A stretch of 64,000 nucleotides of DNA from Todiramphus chloris collaris. Lineage: Eukaryota > Chordata > Aves > Coraciiformes > Alcedinidae. Both the position numbers and the translations under genes were made by a program. Below are positions 1 to 11,023 of this stretch, one piece after another. The stretch's first letter is position 1. Every line of letters starts with the position of its first letter. The stretch lies in assembly GCA_025345505.1 (NCBI GenBank), contig JANVCC010000049.1, positions 8,384,335-8,448,334 on the forward strand. Direction: 5' to 3'. The notes below the pieces were generated by a model. The model saw only the letters and a list, made by a program, of their open reading frames with translations, made no database searches and was not told the origin of the DNA.

Positions 1-928
1 GCAGAATTCAACAAATCTTTCCCATTTCATGTGGCACAAAGGCATTTTCGTTATCGAAAACCATGTTTGTGACAGTCAGTACTGTCAAGAATTAATGGGA
101 CAGGGAAATTGATAGATATCAATATTTTTAGTTGATATGTACTTTTAAAAGTCACATCCTGCAAATATTTACATGCACAAGTAACTTTACTCACGTAAAT
201 AAAGCCACTTGCATGTTTAGGCATGTGCAGAAATAGCCTAAAATTTCCATGAAAATCTAAAGCAAATAATGTATGATTTTTCTCAAAGAATTAACAACAG
301 GGCATATGTAATAGGTGGACTTGGGAACTAGTTGACTTATTTATTAACTGAGTTAAGTATAAATTCTTCTGAGTTACTGCCTCCAAGAATTTCCGCACTT
401 TGGCTGTAATTTTAACTTTTATCCTTGCAAAAAATGGTGGGGAATGTTACTAAAGTTACAATGTTATGAGTTTGTTTCAAGTGTTGAAGCACAATAATCT
501 GACTGGTTTCACTCATTTTTGCAAAGCTGACAGCTCTGCAATGTAAACTGCAAATCTGCCTCAGCTGGTTGCATATGGCTCATGTTTAATCAGAAAATAA
601 TTTAATGTATTGAGCTGCACAGCAAACCGTTCTTAAACATCAACAGAACTTGGTGTCCTGAGATACACGATTTACACAAAAAACTACCTTTCAGCCACAT
701 GCTCTGTCTGGATTAATGAAATTACACCACAGAAACACTGCTTCTAAAAAAGATTTAAGAGGTTCATTTACACAGTAGGAGTAAAATTATGCAAAAGGAA
801 AGGGAAAGGGGGTGACTTTCCAAAGCCAACACCAATTTTACGGTCCAGAAAAGGACTATGCCAGGAGGGCATATTGCTGCGGCTGGAATCTTATTAGCTG
901 TGCAGAGGAGCTTTGGCTGGGGTGCTGG

Positions 929-1038
929 ATCCTGGGCTGCCATCAGATGGGTCCTGGACTGCCATCAGATGGGTCCTGGACTGCAATCGGGTGGCTCCTG
1001 GACTGCCATGGGATGAGTCCTGGATTGCCATCACTGCT
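929..1038. repeat. 22-bp minisatellite, about five copies
   Basis: A unit close to GTCCTGGACTGCCATCAGAT plus GG repeats head-to-tail about five times, with starts near 929, 951, 973, 995 and 1017. The second copy is closest to the consensus. The first, third, fourth and fifth differ by a few substitutions, and the last decays into unique sequence. Overlapping open frames here on both strands arise because the array carries few stops, so I do not call a gene. Confidence 0.85.
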
Positions 1039-4000
1039 GCAGAAATGCTGCTGCGCATCCTCCCACAACTCCAGCCGCTTCCACAGGCTGGGGGGGGGGG
1101 GGTTCTTCTCAGCCTCTGGCTTTGCCCCAGATGCCCCTCCCTCTCTCTCTGTTATCAAAGTGGGTGGATATTATTCAGGGTTTGGGGACAGTCTTCTCTC
1201 TTAGTGCTGTACTTCAGCCTGTTTGCAGCTTGGGGGCAGAGCCACACTGGCTGGTGCTGGCAGCGGGGAAAAGCCGCTTTCTGGAGGTTTTCGAAGCTGG
1301 GACAAGTTCTGGGAGGGGAATTCCACCCCCTTCCCTTGATTAGACATTTAGTTACCTCACTCTGAGGCAGAAGGGAGCTTCCCTCATAGAAAGAAAAGTT
1401 TTTTTTTTGACAAAAAAAAAAACCCCAAAACATCTTTGCCTTTTTATATGTGAACACCAGCCTGTATCCATCCTCAGCCTTCTTTCCAGGCTGTGCTGGA
1501 TCTGTGGACTTTATTACTTAAAGCAAACATATTTTTCTGCTGTGCCGAGACAAATTACACATTCTTCCTTCTACTAAGGTTTGTTTACCTCCTGTCATGT
1601 TTTTTCTTTTCCAGCGGAACACTTTGAGCTTGGGATCTAACAGGAGCATCCTTTAAATATACACATCCAAAAATGCATTTAACTACTGTTAATATATTTT
1701 ACCTTCTTAGTGGAGACCTGGATGACAACACATTCACTGGAAAAAGGTGTTGCTCTGCATGAGATTCTGTGTTATGCCTCTAGACAAAGCTCTGGGAACA
1801 TATAGCAGGTTTTAGCTGGTTTTATGCCCTCCTAATCCTGATCTGCTCTGCAGGCTGGAGTAGACATCCTAGTGCTTAGTCAGCCTGAGGTCTCCATGTG
1901 TTTTAAGTACACTGTGAACTCAGCTCATCCCTGAATTTCCAAAATGCTGTCTGAGAGAGTCAACAGCTTCTCTCAGACACACCTTCTAGTGCTGCCCAGC
2001 TCCTGCACAAGTGTTCAGAAGGGAAATTGCTGAAGGGAAACTTTGACAAGCTGCACAATGAAATGCCTCCCCTAAAATGGATGTAAAAACTACTTCACAC
2101 TGCCCTGCTCAGGGGACTTCATCCTAATTGACACGATTTTGAATTTAATGGCTACATGCACTGATTTCTGTCTAGGACATCTGCTTTCATGCAGTCGATG
2201 CTTTTGAAGATGCGCTGATCATCACTGCTCTTGAATCTGATGCTGTGTAGAAGAAAGGAGGCCTTGGGGGCTCTCTGGGTGCTGGTGGGACCTCATGAAG
2301 TACAAGCATCCTGCGAATTGCAGGTGGTTTATAAAGCCTGCTGTGGATCTATGCAAGTTTTGTGCATTTAACAGGCAACCTGAGAGCTTCTGTCTGCAAC
2401 GTGATCATGTTTCTTCCAAAAAAACCAAAGAGAGGAATCCTAGCATTTCCTATTGCATGCAACTGTAGGAATTCAATGTCAGAAAACAAAAGTACCATCT
2501 GGTTTTTTTGGCTGTGCATGATGATATGGTGCACGCATACACTGCCAGTTCTCTTATATGTGCAAATGTCCATATCTCTGCTTCTTTTAGAGGGTACCTG
2601 CCCAAAACAATTCTCAAAATCCAGTATCTGCTTGACCCCCTAGAGCAAATACAAGCTCAACAACCAGGGAAAGGCAAACATGTTCCACTAACCAAGAAGG
2701 AACATTCAGACAGAGAGCAACATAGAGACTATGTGATGCAGTAGAAAGGTGAGGACAAGCTCTGGGTCTTCTCATCAGATCCTTCCATCAAACATTGATA
2801 ATACCTGTAGATTGCAGAGAAAAATTTAGGCAATACTGTACGGCATCCTATAGTAACAGAGTAACAGAGCTCACCAAAATATGAATTTTGTATGTAACTT
2901 TAGTCAAACAGTAATTTTTTGACTCATTTCTGAAATGTCACATGGTGTAAGGGAAGTATATTTTGGAAGGAGATGTCTCATCTAGAAATGACTCGAGCAT
3001 AGTCTTAAGTTTATGCACAGTGCTGAAGCTTAAACAAGTCCTGGTTTGTTCCGCTGGCTCGAAGGAGAAGCTCAGTGTGCATACAAAGGTCTGGGCAGGA
3101 CCGGGACCAAAGGCTTCCCTGGCACACAGGGACTGGGCTGAATAATCAGCAGGACCGCTCATGTCCCAGTTACCCAGCATGTGTGTAAAACGGTTGTGGG
3201 ATCAGCTTCACGGTGTAGCCCACTTTTGTAACTTGTTTTGATGGGAAGATTACTGCTCCTCAAGACAGAGCTTTCAAGGTTTGCAAACTTACACAGCCCT
3301 CATTGAAGCTATTTTCAGTTTTACGGGCCGAAGCACATATTTAGATACGTGGCTCATCCAAAAATTAAGATTTACACAAAATCTAGACAGCTCACAACAT
3401 ACTCCGATTGCCAGCTGTAGAGAAATAAATTCTATTAAGCAATTTTACAAAAGAGGAAGATGAGTAGTTACAAAATAGAAAAACTGTGCTTCATGTTTAG
3501 TATGCAGGGATGTATGCATGAATTAAAATGTCCTGTTATATATACAAATCATAAAAGCCATTGAAATACTGGTAATATTTGGCAAAATTTGAAGCCTGAG
3601 GGAATACATACCCTTCCAGAAGGATATGTACATTTGGGCTAAAGTGAAGCAGAGAAATTGTAATACAACAAAACCCTTCTGGTGAGAAAGGCAAATCTCA
3701 AACCACGGAGACGTTAATGCAGGAATTTGGACAAGTATAATCCATGATCATATCAGAATGGCAGAAGGATGTGTACTGCGTCTGGAGGTGTGTTCCACAA
3801 AATAAACCTACCTAGAGAATCTGAAAATCTATGTCCAGCTTGGCTATGCATTCAAAACTTTGTCTTCAAAGAACTAATTTTGACATGAGAAAAATGCAAA
3901 CCCTGTTATTGAGCAAGACACTATAGGAAGCATCTGTAATTCAGCAGCTCAGCACTGTGTGGGGCCCTATCCTGTGCACACAACATGGGTTATTTAGTCA

Positions 4001-4613
4001 TGTGAGTAACTGCCCTTTCAATTAGACAATTTAGATCCAGACTTCAGGATTTAACCCACCTGAAACCAGGAAGAGATGAAGAAGTCAGTACTGCAAAAGG
4101 ATGAGTTCATTTTAACTTCTCATGATGTTAATGAAAGTAGAAGTGACTCATGGAATTAAAACGTATAGAAATTGCACAAAAGAGCAGAAATTTAATTTCA
4201 GCCTGTTTCAAAAGAATATGAATATAAAATAAATGAAAAGGATTAGAAAGCTAAAGGCAGAATTTAGCATATTTATGCAGTTACCCAACTTATGAAAATA
4301 AACACAAGACCGAGCTTTTGCTCTTTACATTTACATTTTAATAAAAGTATTTATAAGAAATTGTCAAAGACCTCTTAAAGAGACATGTTTGAGATATCAG
4401 TATGTGGCAGTCCTTTACAGCATATCAAAGAGACAGCAAATGTTACATTATTTATCACAGCAATCAATATTACACTAAAAAGTAATTAAAATTAGACGTG
4501 AAGTCCATGCCATTAGTATATATTTGTTTCTCGTTCTGCATGTAGGTTGTTCTTTTTTAGGAGAGGGTTTATTGTTTTTGTAAGTGCAGAGTAACACAGC
4601 TTACCTGTGTTTT

Positions 4614-4666
4614 ATCTCGATGATCTTTAAGGTCCCTTCCAACCCTGACAATTCTATGATTCTATG
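4614..4666 (+). mobile_element. CR1 LINE 3' tail fragment
   Basis: About 50 bases match the extreme 3' end of avian CR1: a GATGATCTTTAAGGTCCC segment, then CTTCCAACCCTGACA, then two ATTCTATG-type octamers. The 5' part is missing, as expected from the strong 5' truncation of CR1 insertions. It lies in + orientation in AT-rich DNA with no gene nearby. Confidence 0.9.
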
Positions 4667-7377
4667 AAACAGTTTTAGAAATAAAGTAAATAGAAATGAA
4701 AAGGTGAATGACAGTTTTGAATCTGTTTTACTAACATAATGATGTAAGTGTGAAATCTTTTGTAATAAAACATCTACTATCAGTGATTTTTCACAGAGAA
4801 GTGCAAATATGTAGAGATTATCCAGAAAACTAACTTTTTTCAGTGACATTGAGGAAAAATTTGAATGGTAATCTCAAAAAAAAAATCTCTCTTTTTGTTC
4901 TATCCTCACGAGAGGAAAGTCATTTCCACTCTACATGTTTTTCAGATGATTGGTTTAAAAGAAAGAGTTTAGCAGCAAATGGCAAGTAATCCACAGGTAT
5001 ATGAAAAATCCAAAGTGTGCAGAAGAGACATAAATACAGATCTTTAAGGAACTCTGTTCCTGCACAGATTTAGCAAAGTTGTGACTGTGTGAGCATTCAC
5101 AGAAGAAGTTAGCAGCCTCTGCAGGATCAGAATAATTCTGTAGCTAACGATTAAAGTATTTTCTCTTAAATATGCCTTTGCAGTTTTTGTTTCTTTTTAA
5201 GAAGACCTCATCTCTCTGAACATTTTCTTCCCAAAATATAAAATATGATGTCTGAAAGACTCCAAACCTGGCTATAAAACATGCTTTTGGACACTGATTT
5301 CATGCTGCTGTTCTGCAAGCTTAGTAGAATACCTTCATAAGACTTTCAACTATTCCCAGAGTTTTTAGAAAGTTAGATTTTATTAATCTGACAGAAATCT
5401 CTCCATACAGCAACCGATAAGCATCTTGGGATAGTTTGTTTTGAAAAAAATAATGTTCTGTTTCACAAAGATACATTCCTCTCACATGTTTCTGATTTTC
5501 GTTTCTTTTCTTTTATGCATCCAGATAGTTCAGCACAATTCCCTGCACTTCCTTCAGCATGAAATAGGTCAGACAATAGTTCCATTCCTTGAAGGAAACA
5601 GAAGTGGAGGAGACAGTCCAAGGCAAACCTTGAACATAGTTGTTCAAGTATGAATGAATCAGTAACCAAGAAGAGATAGAACAGAATTATCTGCAGCACT
5701 GAGAAGAAAAGTACAATGAAGGAAACAAGTATCTTCTCAGCGTGTACGTGTGCACGTGATTCCGTTACAGAAAAAAAAAATCTGGTATAAGAAAAGAACA
5801 AGCTATATAATTTCACAATAAATTCTGAAAGAGATTTTCAGGAAATTATCTTTTTTTTTTTTTTTTCTGTGTGTCTCTGTATTGGGACTGCACCTCACTT
5901 ACTCTTCACAATGGTCCTCCTAACCTGGAACAAAACCTTACCACAGCAAGCAATGTGTTTTACAAGCATCACCTTACAATCTATAAATCACGTGTGTTTG
6001 AAAAGGCCATCAGTGCAGTGCAAAACTCTCTGCCCAGCTAACGGGGCAGATGAATGCTTTAGCTACACAATATTCTTTCAAATATTAAGAAATGTTCCGG
6101 CGCTTTTTTCTCTGACCATTCCTTTTTTTTTAGCAACTGATATATCTGCAGATCCCAAGACTCCCAAGATACACAAAAATACAAGTCAAAGGTCAGCAGG
6201 AGGATGTAAAAATACCATTTAATCTTATCTGTGCAACACTTCTTGTAGACTTATTTCACCATCTTCAGGCTCCCTTTGTTGAAAGACTGATTTATTTCTG
6301 AACAGGCAGAAAAGAGATCATCAATTTGCAGCATGCAGTGAGTAAAAGCTGCTACACTTACATAAAATTTATTCATGTAGAAGATTTGGATAACACTTAT
6401 GATCCAACTTTTCATATTAAATAATAATAAAAAATCAATGCAAAACGTATGATTTTTATCTCAAGAAAGTTCTCTAATAATGTGGCACATTTAGCACTTA
6501 TTTGCTAAGTTTTAGAAAGTTTTGGTTTAGAGTTAGACATTAAGTACCTTTTATTTAGGAATGTTTTCTACCCTGTTGTGCGTACATGAGTTGCTGGGAC
6601 ACTGCTGTGTTATTTTTCATTACTCTGTCAATTCAGTATTCCGTTTCTGCAGGGGCATTGATAACAAATTTACATGCCCATGCTAAATTATTGATTTAAA
6701 CGTTGAGCATTTTGCTCTCTTTCAGCATTCGCGGCTCAGGACCTCAGAAAGGTATTTTGCCGAGTCAGGAGCAAATTTAAATTTCGAATTTTGCACGGCC
6801 CTCCATTACACAAAATCTCCCTGCGGCTCCAAATCAGGAGTCGGTAATTTCGGTACCTACCCCAGACACTATGACATAAAAGTTTGCAAAGAACAACCTG
6901 GCCGAGCATTTCCACTGATAATGAAGAAACAAATTGCAGTTTCTGGAACAAATAATAAAACAGCCTCCGAAGCAGGTCTGCCTGGGGAGAGCCCTCCGGT
7001 CCTGCTCCAGGAGGCTTTGATATGGTGGTGGCTTTGTTTTAGGCCTCACACGCACATGGACGCGCGCGGGGAGGAAAGTAGGGGAGCTCGGCAAAACTCG
7101 CCCTTCAAACCTGAAAGAACTTGGCTCCAGAATTTAAAAAAAGAAATTAAACAGTAGTAAATACAGGCGGGACAAAAGCCCTTTTCTCGTTGTGTAACGA
7201 ACGTAATACTGATAGATTACTCCCCGGTTTCCATGGGGACCTTTTTGTTCAAACTTCAGATACCGATGATTAGGGTTAAATGAGGCACCTCGTATTTTTT
7301 CGCCGAACGGAATGGAGTGGCCAGGGGGAAAGCGGGGCAAAACTGTTCGCTATTGATCGATTTTATTCCCCCCCACC

Positions 7378-7402
7378 TTTTTTTTTTTTTTTTTTTTTTT
7401 TT
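7378..7402. repeat. 25-base T homopolymer
   Basis: An uninterrupted T run sits exactly where AT-rich flanking DNA gives way to the GC-rich island. Long dA:dT runs next to CpG promoters disfavour nucleosomes. Whether it acts that way here is inference. Its length will be unreliable in sequencing. Confidence 0.9.
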
Positions 7403-7560
7403 AAAGAAAGATGATTACTTCTAATCCTTGAGGAACTGCGGCTGCTGGCAGGGCACAATTAGCACATTTTTAGCATTCCTGCAAGGGCCGCCCGCCAAGG
7501 CAGGCTGACCGTGCTCCCCCAGCCCGGGCCGGGGGTCCCCAGCACCCCCTGGTCTCCAGA

Positions 7561-7650
7561 GAGACCCCTCGGGGTGCACCGCTCGGGGCTTCAGCTGTAG
7601 CGAGACCCCTCGGCGGGATTCGGTGGTAGCGAGACCCCTCGGGGGGTTCA
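7561..7650. repeat. Short imperfect GC-rich tandem repeat
   Basis: The 12-mer GAGACCCCTCGG recurs at 7561, 7602 and 7631, each copy followed by related G-rich sequence (for example TTCAGCTGTAG and TTCAGGTGTAG). Spacings of about 41 and 29 bases show an irregular tandem array. It lies at the left shoulder of the CpG island. No function is visible. Confidence 0.7.
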
Positions 7651-8249
7651 GGTGTAGAAAGAACTTGGAGGGTGGAAAGGGGGAAGCCACCAGCGGCGGG
7701 GTGGCACCGCGGGCCGGGCCCGCTGCCGTGTAGGCCAGGCCAGGCCGGGCCGGGCTCACGGCCACATTATTTCGGGGCTTTTCGCCCCGAAACGGCCACA
7801 AGCTCCCACCCGATGCGGCACTGGGCGTCCCGAGTGGCTGTGGCCACGCGTGGCCGTGGGGGGCTGGTGGCTGCGGCCGTGGTTCGCTTCCCGTAGGGGA
7901 AGGGCGCGGAGTGGCGGCGCGGCCCCCCGCCGTGCCAGGGCCCCCTCAGGGTGCGCGGCGGGCCGCCCCCGGCCGGCGGCACCCACGCTCCCCGCGCCGC
8001 TCTCCCAGCGGCGGCACCAGGCGCGGGGTGGCCGACGACTCCCCCCGAAAGTCGCCGCTCTTTTCCCTACGAGCCGGCCGGGCGGGCAGCCCGCTCCCCG
8101 CGGTCCCCCGGCCGTGCCGCGGGGCGCTGCCCGCCCCAGCCTTTCCCCGAGGTCTCTGGCCATCACCATCCTCCCCGGGTGGGAGGAAGAGGAGGCCGGG
8201 GCGTCGGTGGCTGCCATTGGCCGGGGAGCCACGGCTGCAGCTGCAGGAC

Positions 8250-8267
8250 ACAATTAATTATGCTAAT
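8250..8267 (+). promoter_or_regulatory. SOX/POU-like composite motif (tentative)
   Basis: An AT-rich pocket inside the GC-rich island contains ACAAT (8250-8254, reverse complement of the SOX core ATTGT) followed by ATGCTAAT (8260-8267), one base off the octamer ATGCAAAT. The inverted SOX half and the 5-base gap differ from the classical SOX2-OCT4 element, so binding is uncertain. An inverted CCAAT (ATTGG, 8216-8220) lies just upstream. Confidence 0.3.
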
Positions 8268-9169
8268 GGCGTGGGGAGCGGATGTACTTTTTTCCCCCCT
8301 TTATTCCTCTCTCTTTTTTTGGCTGGTCGGTGCGGGAAGGAGACGCCCTGGGCTGGGATCACATGATATTGTCTTCGCGCCACTTTCGTAAAACCCTTTT
8401 TATTCCAGGGCTTTGCTCGGGCTCAAAGGTAACGTTGTTTATCTTTCCATTTTCTTCCCCTTTCCTTCGCGCTTCTTTTTCGTTTCCCTCCCCGTAAGCC
8501 GGTGCGAGCCCGAGGGTGCTCCCCGCGTTTGTATGCTTTTTATTATTTTATTTTAGAAATTTATTTCCTTGGTTTTTTTTTTTTAATTTTTTTTTCCACT
8601 CCTTTCTTGCGCGACTCGCCGAGCTGCGCCGCAATCTCTGCCGGGCGGCACGGATTGCCCGCAGCGGGGGGACGCGCAGCCGGGCGGGCAGTCCCGAGCC
8701 GCGACCCCCGTCCCTGGGGGGGCGGCAGCGCCTTGCTGGGGCGAGGGCGGCGGCCGCCCACCTGTAGGAGTGCGCGGGTCTCGCCCTGCCTCCCGCGTGG
8801 GCCCGCGGCTCCTACGCTACGCCCGGCCCCCCGCACCCTGGAACAGCTCGCAGCGGCTGGTGTCCCCCTCCCACCCACCCCCGCGCCCGTGGCCGGCGGC
8901 TCCCGCGGCACCAACAATGGACGGGGCCGCGGAGGGAGGCCGAAACTTGGGGCTTGCCGGCCGGCCGCTGGGGTGCGGGGCGTCGGAAGAGGAAGGGGGG
9001 GGGGAACGGACGGAACGCAACCCCGCGCGCCGCGTCCCCCTCCCCGCCGCCCCTCTCCCGCGTGCGTGTGGGGGGCAGAGTAGCGAGGGGCCGCGCGCCG
9101 CCCCCGCGTGGCCGGTGCGTGGGGGGAGGGGGCGCGCGCAGCGAGCACATGGCGGCGGGAGGCGGCGGG

Positions 9170-9179
9170 GCGCATGCGC
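9170..9179. promoter_or_regulatory. NRF1 site
   Basis: GCGCATGCGC is a perfect palindromic core of the NRF1 consensus, a common activator of CpG-island promoters. It lies 100 bases left of the assembly gap. A YY1-like ATGGCGGC is found at 9149-9156, 14 bases further left. Confidence 0.6.
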
Positions 9180-9279
9180 GGCGCGCGGAGCGCGCTGGGG
9201 CATGTAGTGCGAGGCCGCTCCGGAGGCGGCGCGCGGCGGGTGCGCGCGCGCTCGGTCGCTGGCTGGCGCGCGGAGGGGG

Positions 9280-9679
9280 NNNNNNNNNNNNNNNNNNNNN
9301 NNNNNNNNNNNNNNNNNNNNNNNNNNNNNNNNNNNNNNNNNNNNNNNNNNNNNNNNNNNNNNNNNNNNNNNNNNNNNNNNNNNNNNNNNNNNNNNNNNNN
9401 NNNNNNNNNNNNNNNNNNNNNNNNNNNNNNNNNNNNNNNNNNNNNNNNNNNNNNNNNNNNNNNNNNNNNNNNNNNNNNNNNNNNNNNNNNNNNNNNNNNN
9501 NNNNNNNNNNNNNNNNNNNNNNNNNNNNNNNNNNNNNNNNNNNNNNNNNNNNNNNNNNNNNNNNNNNNNNNNNNNNNNNNNNNNNNNNNNNNNNNNNNNN
9601 NNNNNNNNNNNNNNNNNNNNNNNNNNNNNNNNNNNNNNNNNNNNNNNNNNNNNNNNNNNNNNNNNNNNNNNNNNNNNNN
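9280..9679. other. Assembly gap (400 N) in the CpG island
   Basis: Exactly 400 undetermined bases sit in the most GC-rich part of the island, between G-rich edges. The round number suggests either an estimated or a placeholder size. The missing bases probably include core promoter or the first transcribed bases of the host gene. Open frames drawn through the N run are artefacts. Confidence 0.98.
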
Positions 9680-9698
9680 GGGGGGGCGGGCGGGCGGC

Positions 9699-9748
9699 TT
9701 GGCGCGTTTTTGGGGCTTTGAATGGAGGACTGCATTTCCCACCGTGCT
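9699..9748 (+). promoter_or_regulatory. E2F-like and ZNF143/Staf-like sites
   Basis: TTGGCGCGTTTT (9699-9710) resembles an E2F site. ACTGCATTTCCCACCGTGCT (9729-9748) closely follows the ZNF143/THAP11 type ACTACATTTCCCAGAATGC, keeping the ACT-CA, TTCCCA and TGC blocks. ZNF143 sites usually lie within about 100 bases of a start site, so transcription may begin close to here, just right of the gap. Regulation of miR-17-family clusters by E2F is established; use of this particular site is inference. Confidence 0.5.
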
Positions 9749-9810
9749 TTGTTCCTGCGCTTTAATCGCCGCCGCGGCGGCAGCGCGCGCCCCTCGGACG
9801 GGGCGGGCGG

Positions 9811-9977
9811 CACGTGGTGGGCCCCCACACCCCCTCCCGGGGCGGGGGCCGGCGTGCCCGGCCGGAGCGAGTCCGCGCTGGAAGCGCCGGTGCTCCGCGC
9901 CGCCCGAATCCCCCGGGGATGCTCCGGTTGCGGTCCCCGGGGCGGGGGGGAGGGGAGGGGGGCGCGCCGTGCACGTG
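9811..9977. promoter_or_regulatory. Pair of CACGTG E-boxes
   Basis: Two canonical MYC/MAX/USF palindromes, CACGTG, occur at 9811-9816 and 9972-9977, 161 bases apart, right of the gap in the island. MYC activates miR-17~92-type clusters in vertebrates, so these are sensible candidates for the same control here. The sequence cannot separate MYC from USF binding. Confidence 0.5.
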
Positions 9978-10285
9978 GCGAGCGCGGCCGAGTAATCCCC
10001 CTGCCCGGCCGCTCCCCCCCGAGCAGATGGTCAGTGCGGGGGAGATAACGGCGGCCGCGCCGCCCTGAGGGGAGATAATGCCCCGCCGGGGGTGGCGGCC
10101 CTCCCCCAGCAGACCCACCCCCGCCATAAGCACCCAGAGCGGCTCGCTTTCTGTGGGGGGCGGTCGGCCCTGATGCCCGCGGGCATCCCCAGCAAAAGCT
10201 TTCCCACCTCCGCAGGTTTGTAAGCCAGGTCTTGACAGCGTGGCGCCGGAGGGAAATTTAAATTTGTTAATAGATTTTTTTTAAT

Positions 10286-10300
10286 CCCCCCCCCCCCCCC
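10286..10300. repeat. 15-base C homopolymer
   Basis: An uninterrupted C run at the right edge of the island, just after an AT-rich patch (ATTTAAATTTG). Its length is prone to sequencing error. Confidence 0.85.
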
Positions 10301-10764
10301 AATCTCTTCCTCCGAGGGTCTGTCGCTTTTGTGCTGCGCTGCAGTTAACGGCATCATCTGGAGTACAGATACTCCATTATCTGGTGTGGAGGGTGCGGGA
10401 TCATGTGTCAGAACTTTTCTTAGGCTACTGGGGGGAAAATGTTTGGTTGGGTGATGCAAGATACTCGGTAAAGCTCCGGGAGAAAGGTCAAGTGGAACAT
10501 CTCGCGTGCCGTAGTACTGCACTAAAGCGAAACTGGGATGTTTTGATACCTAGTATGGTGCTTTTTAGCTGCCATTAAAAACTGGGGGAAGCCACATTTA
10601 CTTTAAGTGAAAATCAGCTGCAAATTCTTCCTTCCTTGGTGTGCTCTCAGTTGCCTTCTTAAAACTCTGAACCCTTTTCTGCCGCTGTACTTTAATAAGA
10701 AAAATTTCTGCTAGATAGAGTAGCAAATCCATATCTGTGTTATGCAACATTAATATTGGTTTTC

Positions 10765-10775
10765 TCTTTTGGCAG
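10765..10775 (+). other. Candidate splice acceptor upstream of miR-106a
   Basis: A pyrimidine-rich tract ends in TTTTGGCAG followed by GTACTG. It lies 104 bases before the first hairpin and would make the whole cluster one 3' exon. Possible donors in the island include AAAGGTAACG at about 8436-8445. No donor can be assigned from sequence alone. Confidence 0.4.
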
Positions 10776-10878
10776 GTACTGCTGGCTCCCGTGCTTCAGT
10801 CAAGATGCTTCTGTGATGCTTTTGCTGCACTGAAACAAGAAGACCTTTTAAGTAGAAGAGTTTCTATCTGGTGATGGG

Positions 10879-10960
10879 CCTTGAGTTGTGCAAAAGTGCT
10901 TACAGTGCAGGTAGAGTTTAGGATCTACTGCAGTATAAGCACTTCTGGCATTACTGTGGC
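10879..10960 (+). ncRNA. MIR106A: mir-106a precursor hairpin
   Basis: The 5' arm at 10892-10914 is identical over 23 bases to the known vertebrate miR-106a-5p, with seed AAAGTGC. The 3' arm at 10928-10949 (starts CTGCAGTATAAGC) pairs with it across a short loop. It is the first member of the cluster and shares its seed with miR-20b, so the two should repress overlapping targets, such as the CDKN1A, E2F1 and PTEN types known for this family. Confidence 0.96.
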
Positions 10961-11023
10961 GATTCAGTGCTGGTAGCAGGGCATGGACTTAACCAGGATT
11001 GTTGTTTTGCTACGTTACGAATG

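Larger units (their letters stand above)
1..7377. other. AT-rich intergenic DNA upstream of the microRNA promoter
   Basis: No exon, RNA gene or long conserved reading frame is recognisable on either strand. The short open frames here have no domain, no codon-bias signal and no convincing splice sites. The stretch contains a five-copy 22-bp minisatellite (929-1038), a 13-base G run (1090-1102), a short CR1 3' tail (4614-4666) and scattered A/T runs. In mammals CCDC160, PHF6 and HPRT1 lie on this side of the cluster (from memory). I see no exon of any of them. Distal regulatory elements could be present but cannot be told from bare sequence. Confidence 0.6.
7403..10350 (+). promoter_or_regulatory. 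CpG island, probable promoter of the miR-106a~363 primary transcript
   Basis: Base composition switches from AT-rich to very GC- and CpG-rich from about 7.48 kb and falls back around 10.25-10.35 kb. The island is broken by a 400-base run of N. It ends about 500 bases before the first microRNA hairpin on the + strand, and no other gene start is visible, so it is the best candidate for the host-transcript promoter. Visible motifs are an NRF1 palindrome (9170-9179), an E2F-like site (9699-9710), a ZNF143/Staf-like site (9729-9748), two CACGTG E-boxes (9811-9816, 9972-9977) and an E2F-like TTCGCGCC (8374-8381). There is no TATA box. The transcription start is not determined and may lie in the gap. 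A divergent leftward transcript is also possible. Confidence 0.75.

Noticed and set aside
1590-1614. Acceptor-like TTTTTTCTTTTCCAG at 1614 suggesting an upstream gene exon
   Set aside because: No coding sequence, donor or homology follows it, and pyrimidine-AG matches are frequent by chance.
1-8000. Searched for exons of CCDC160, PHF6 or HPRT1, expected neighbours in mammals
   Set aside because: No recognisable protein segment of any of them in six frames. They presumably lie further left.
8561-9995. Long open frames across the CpG island (up to 393 codons) on both strands
   Set aside because: They run through 400 undetermined bases, and stop codons are rare in very GC-rich DNA. Arg/Pro/Gly/Ala-rich translations with no domain are expected artefacts.
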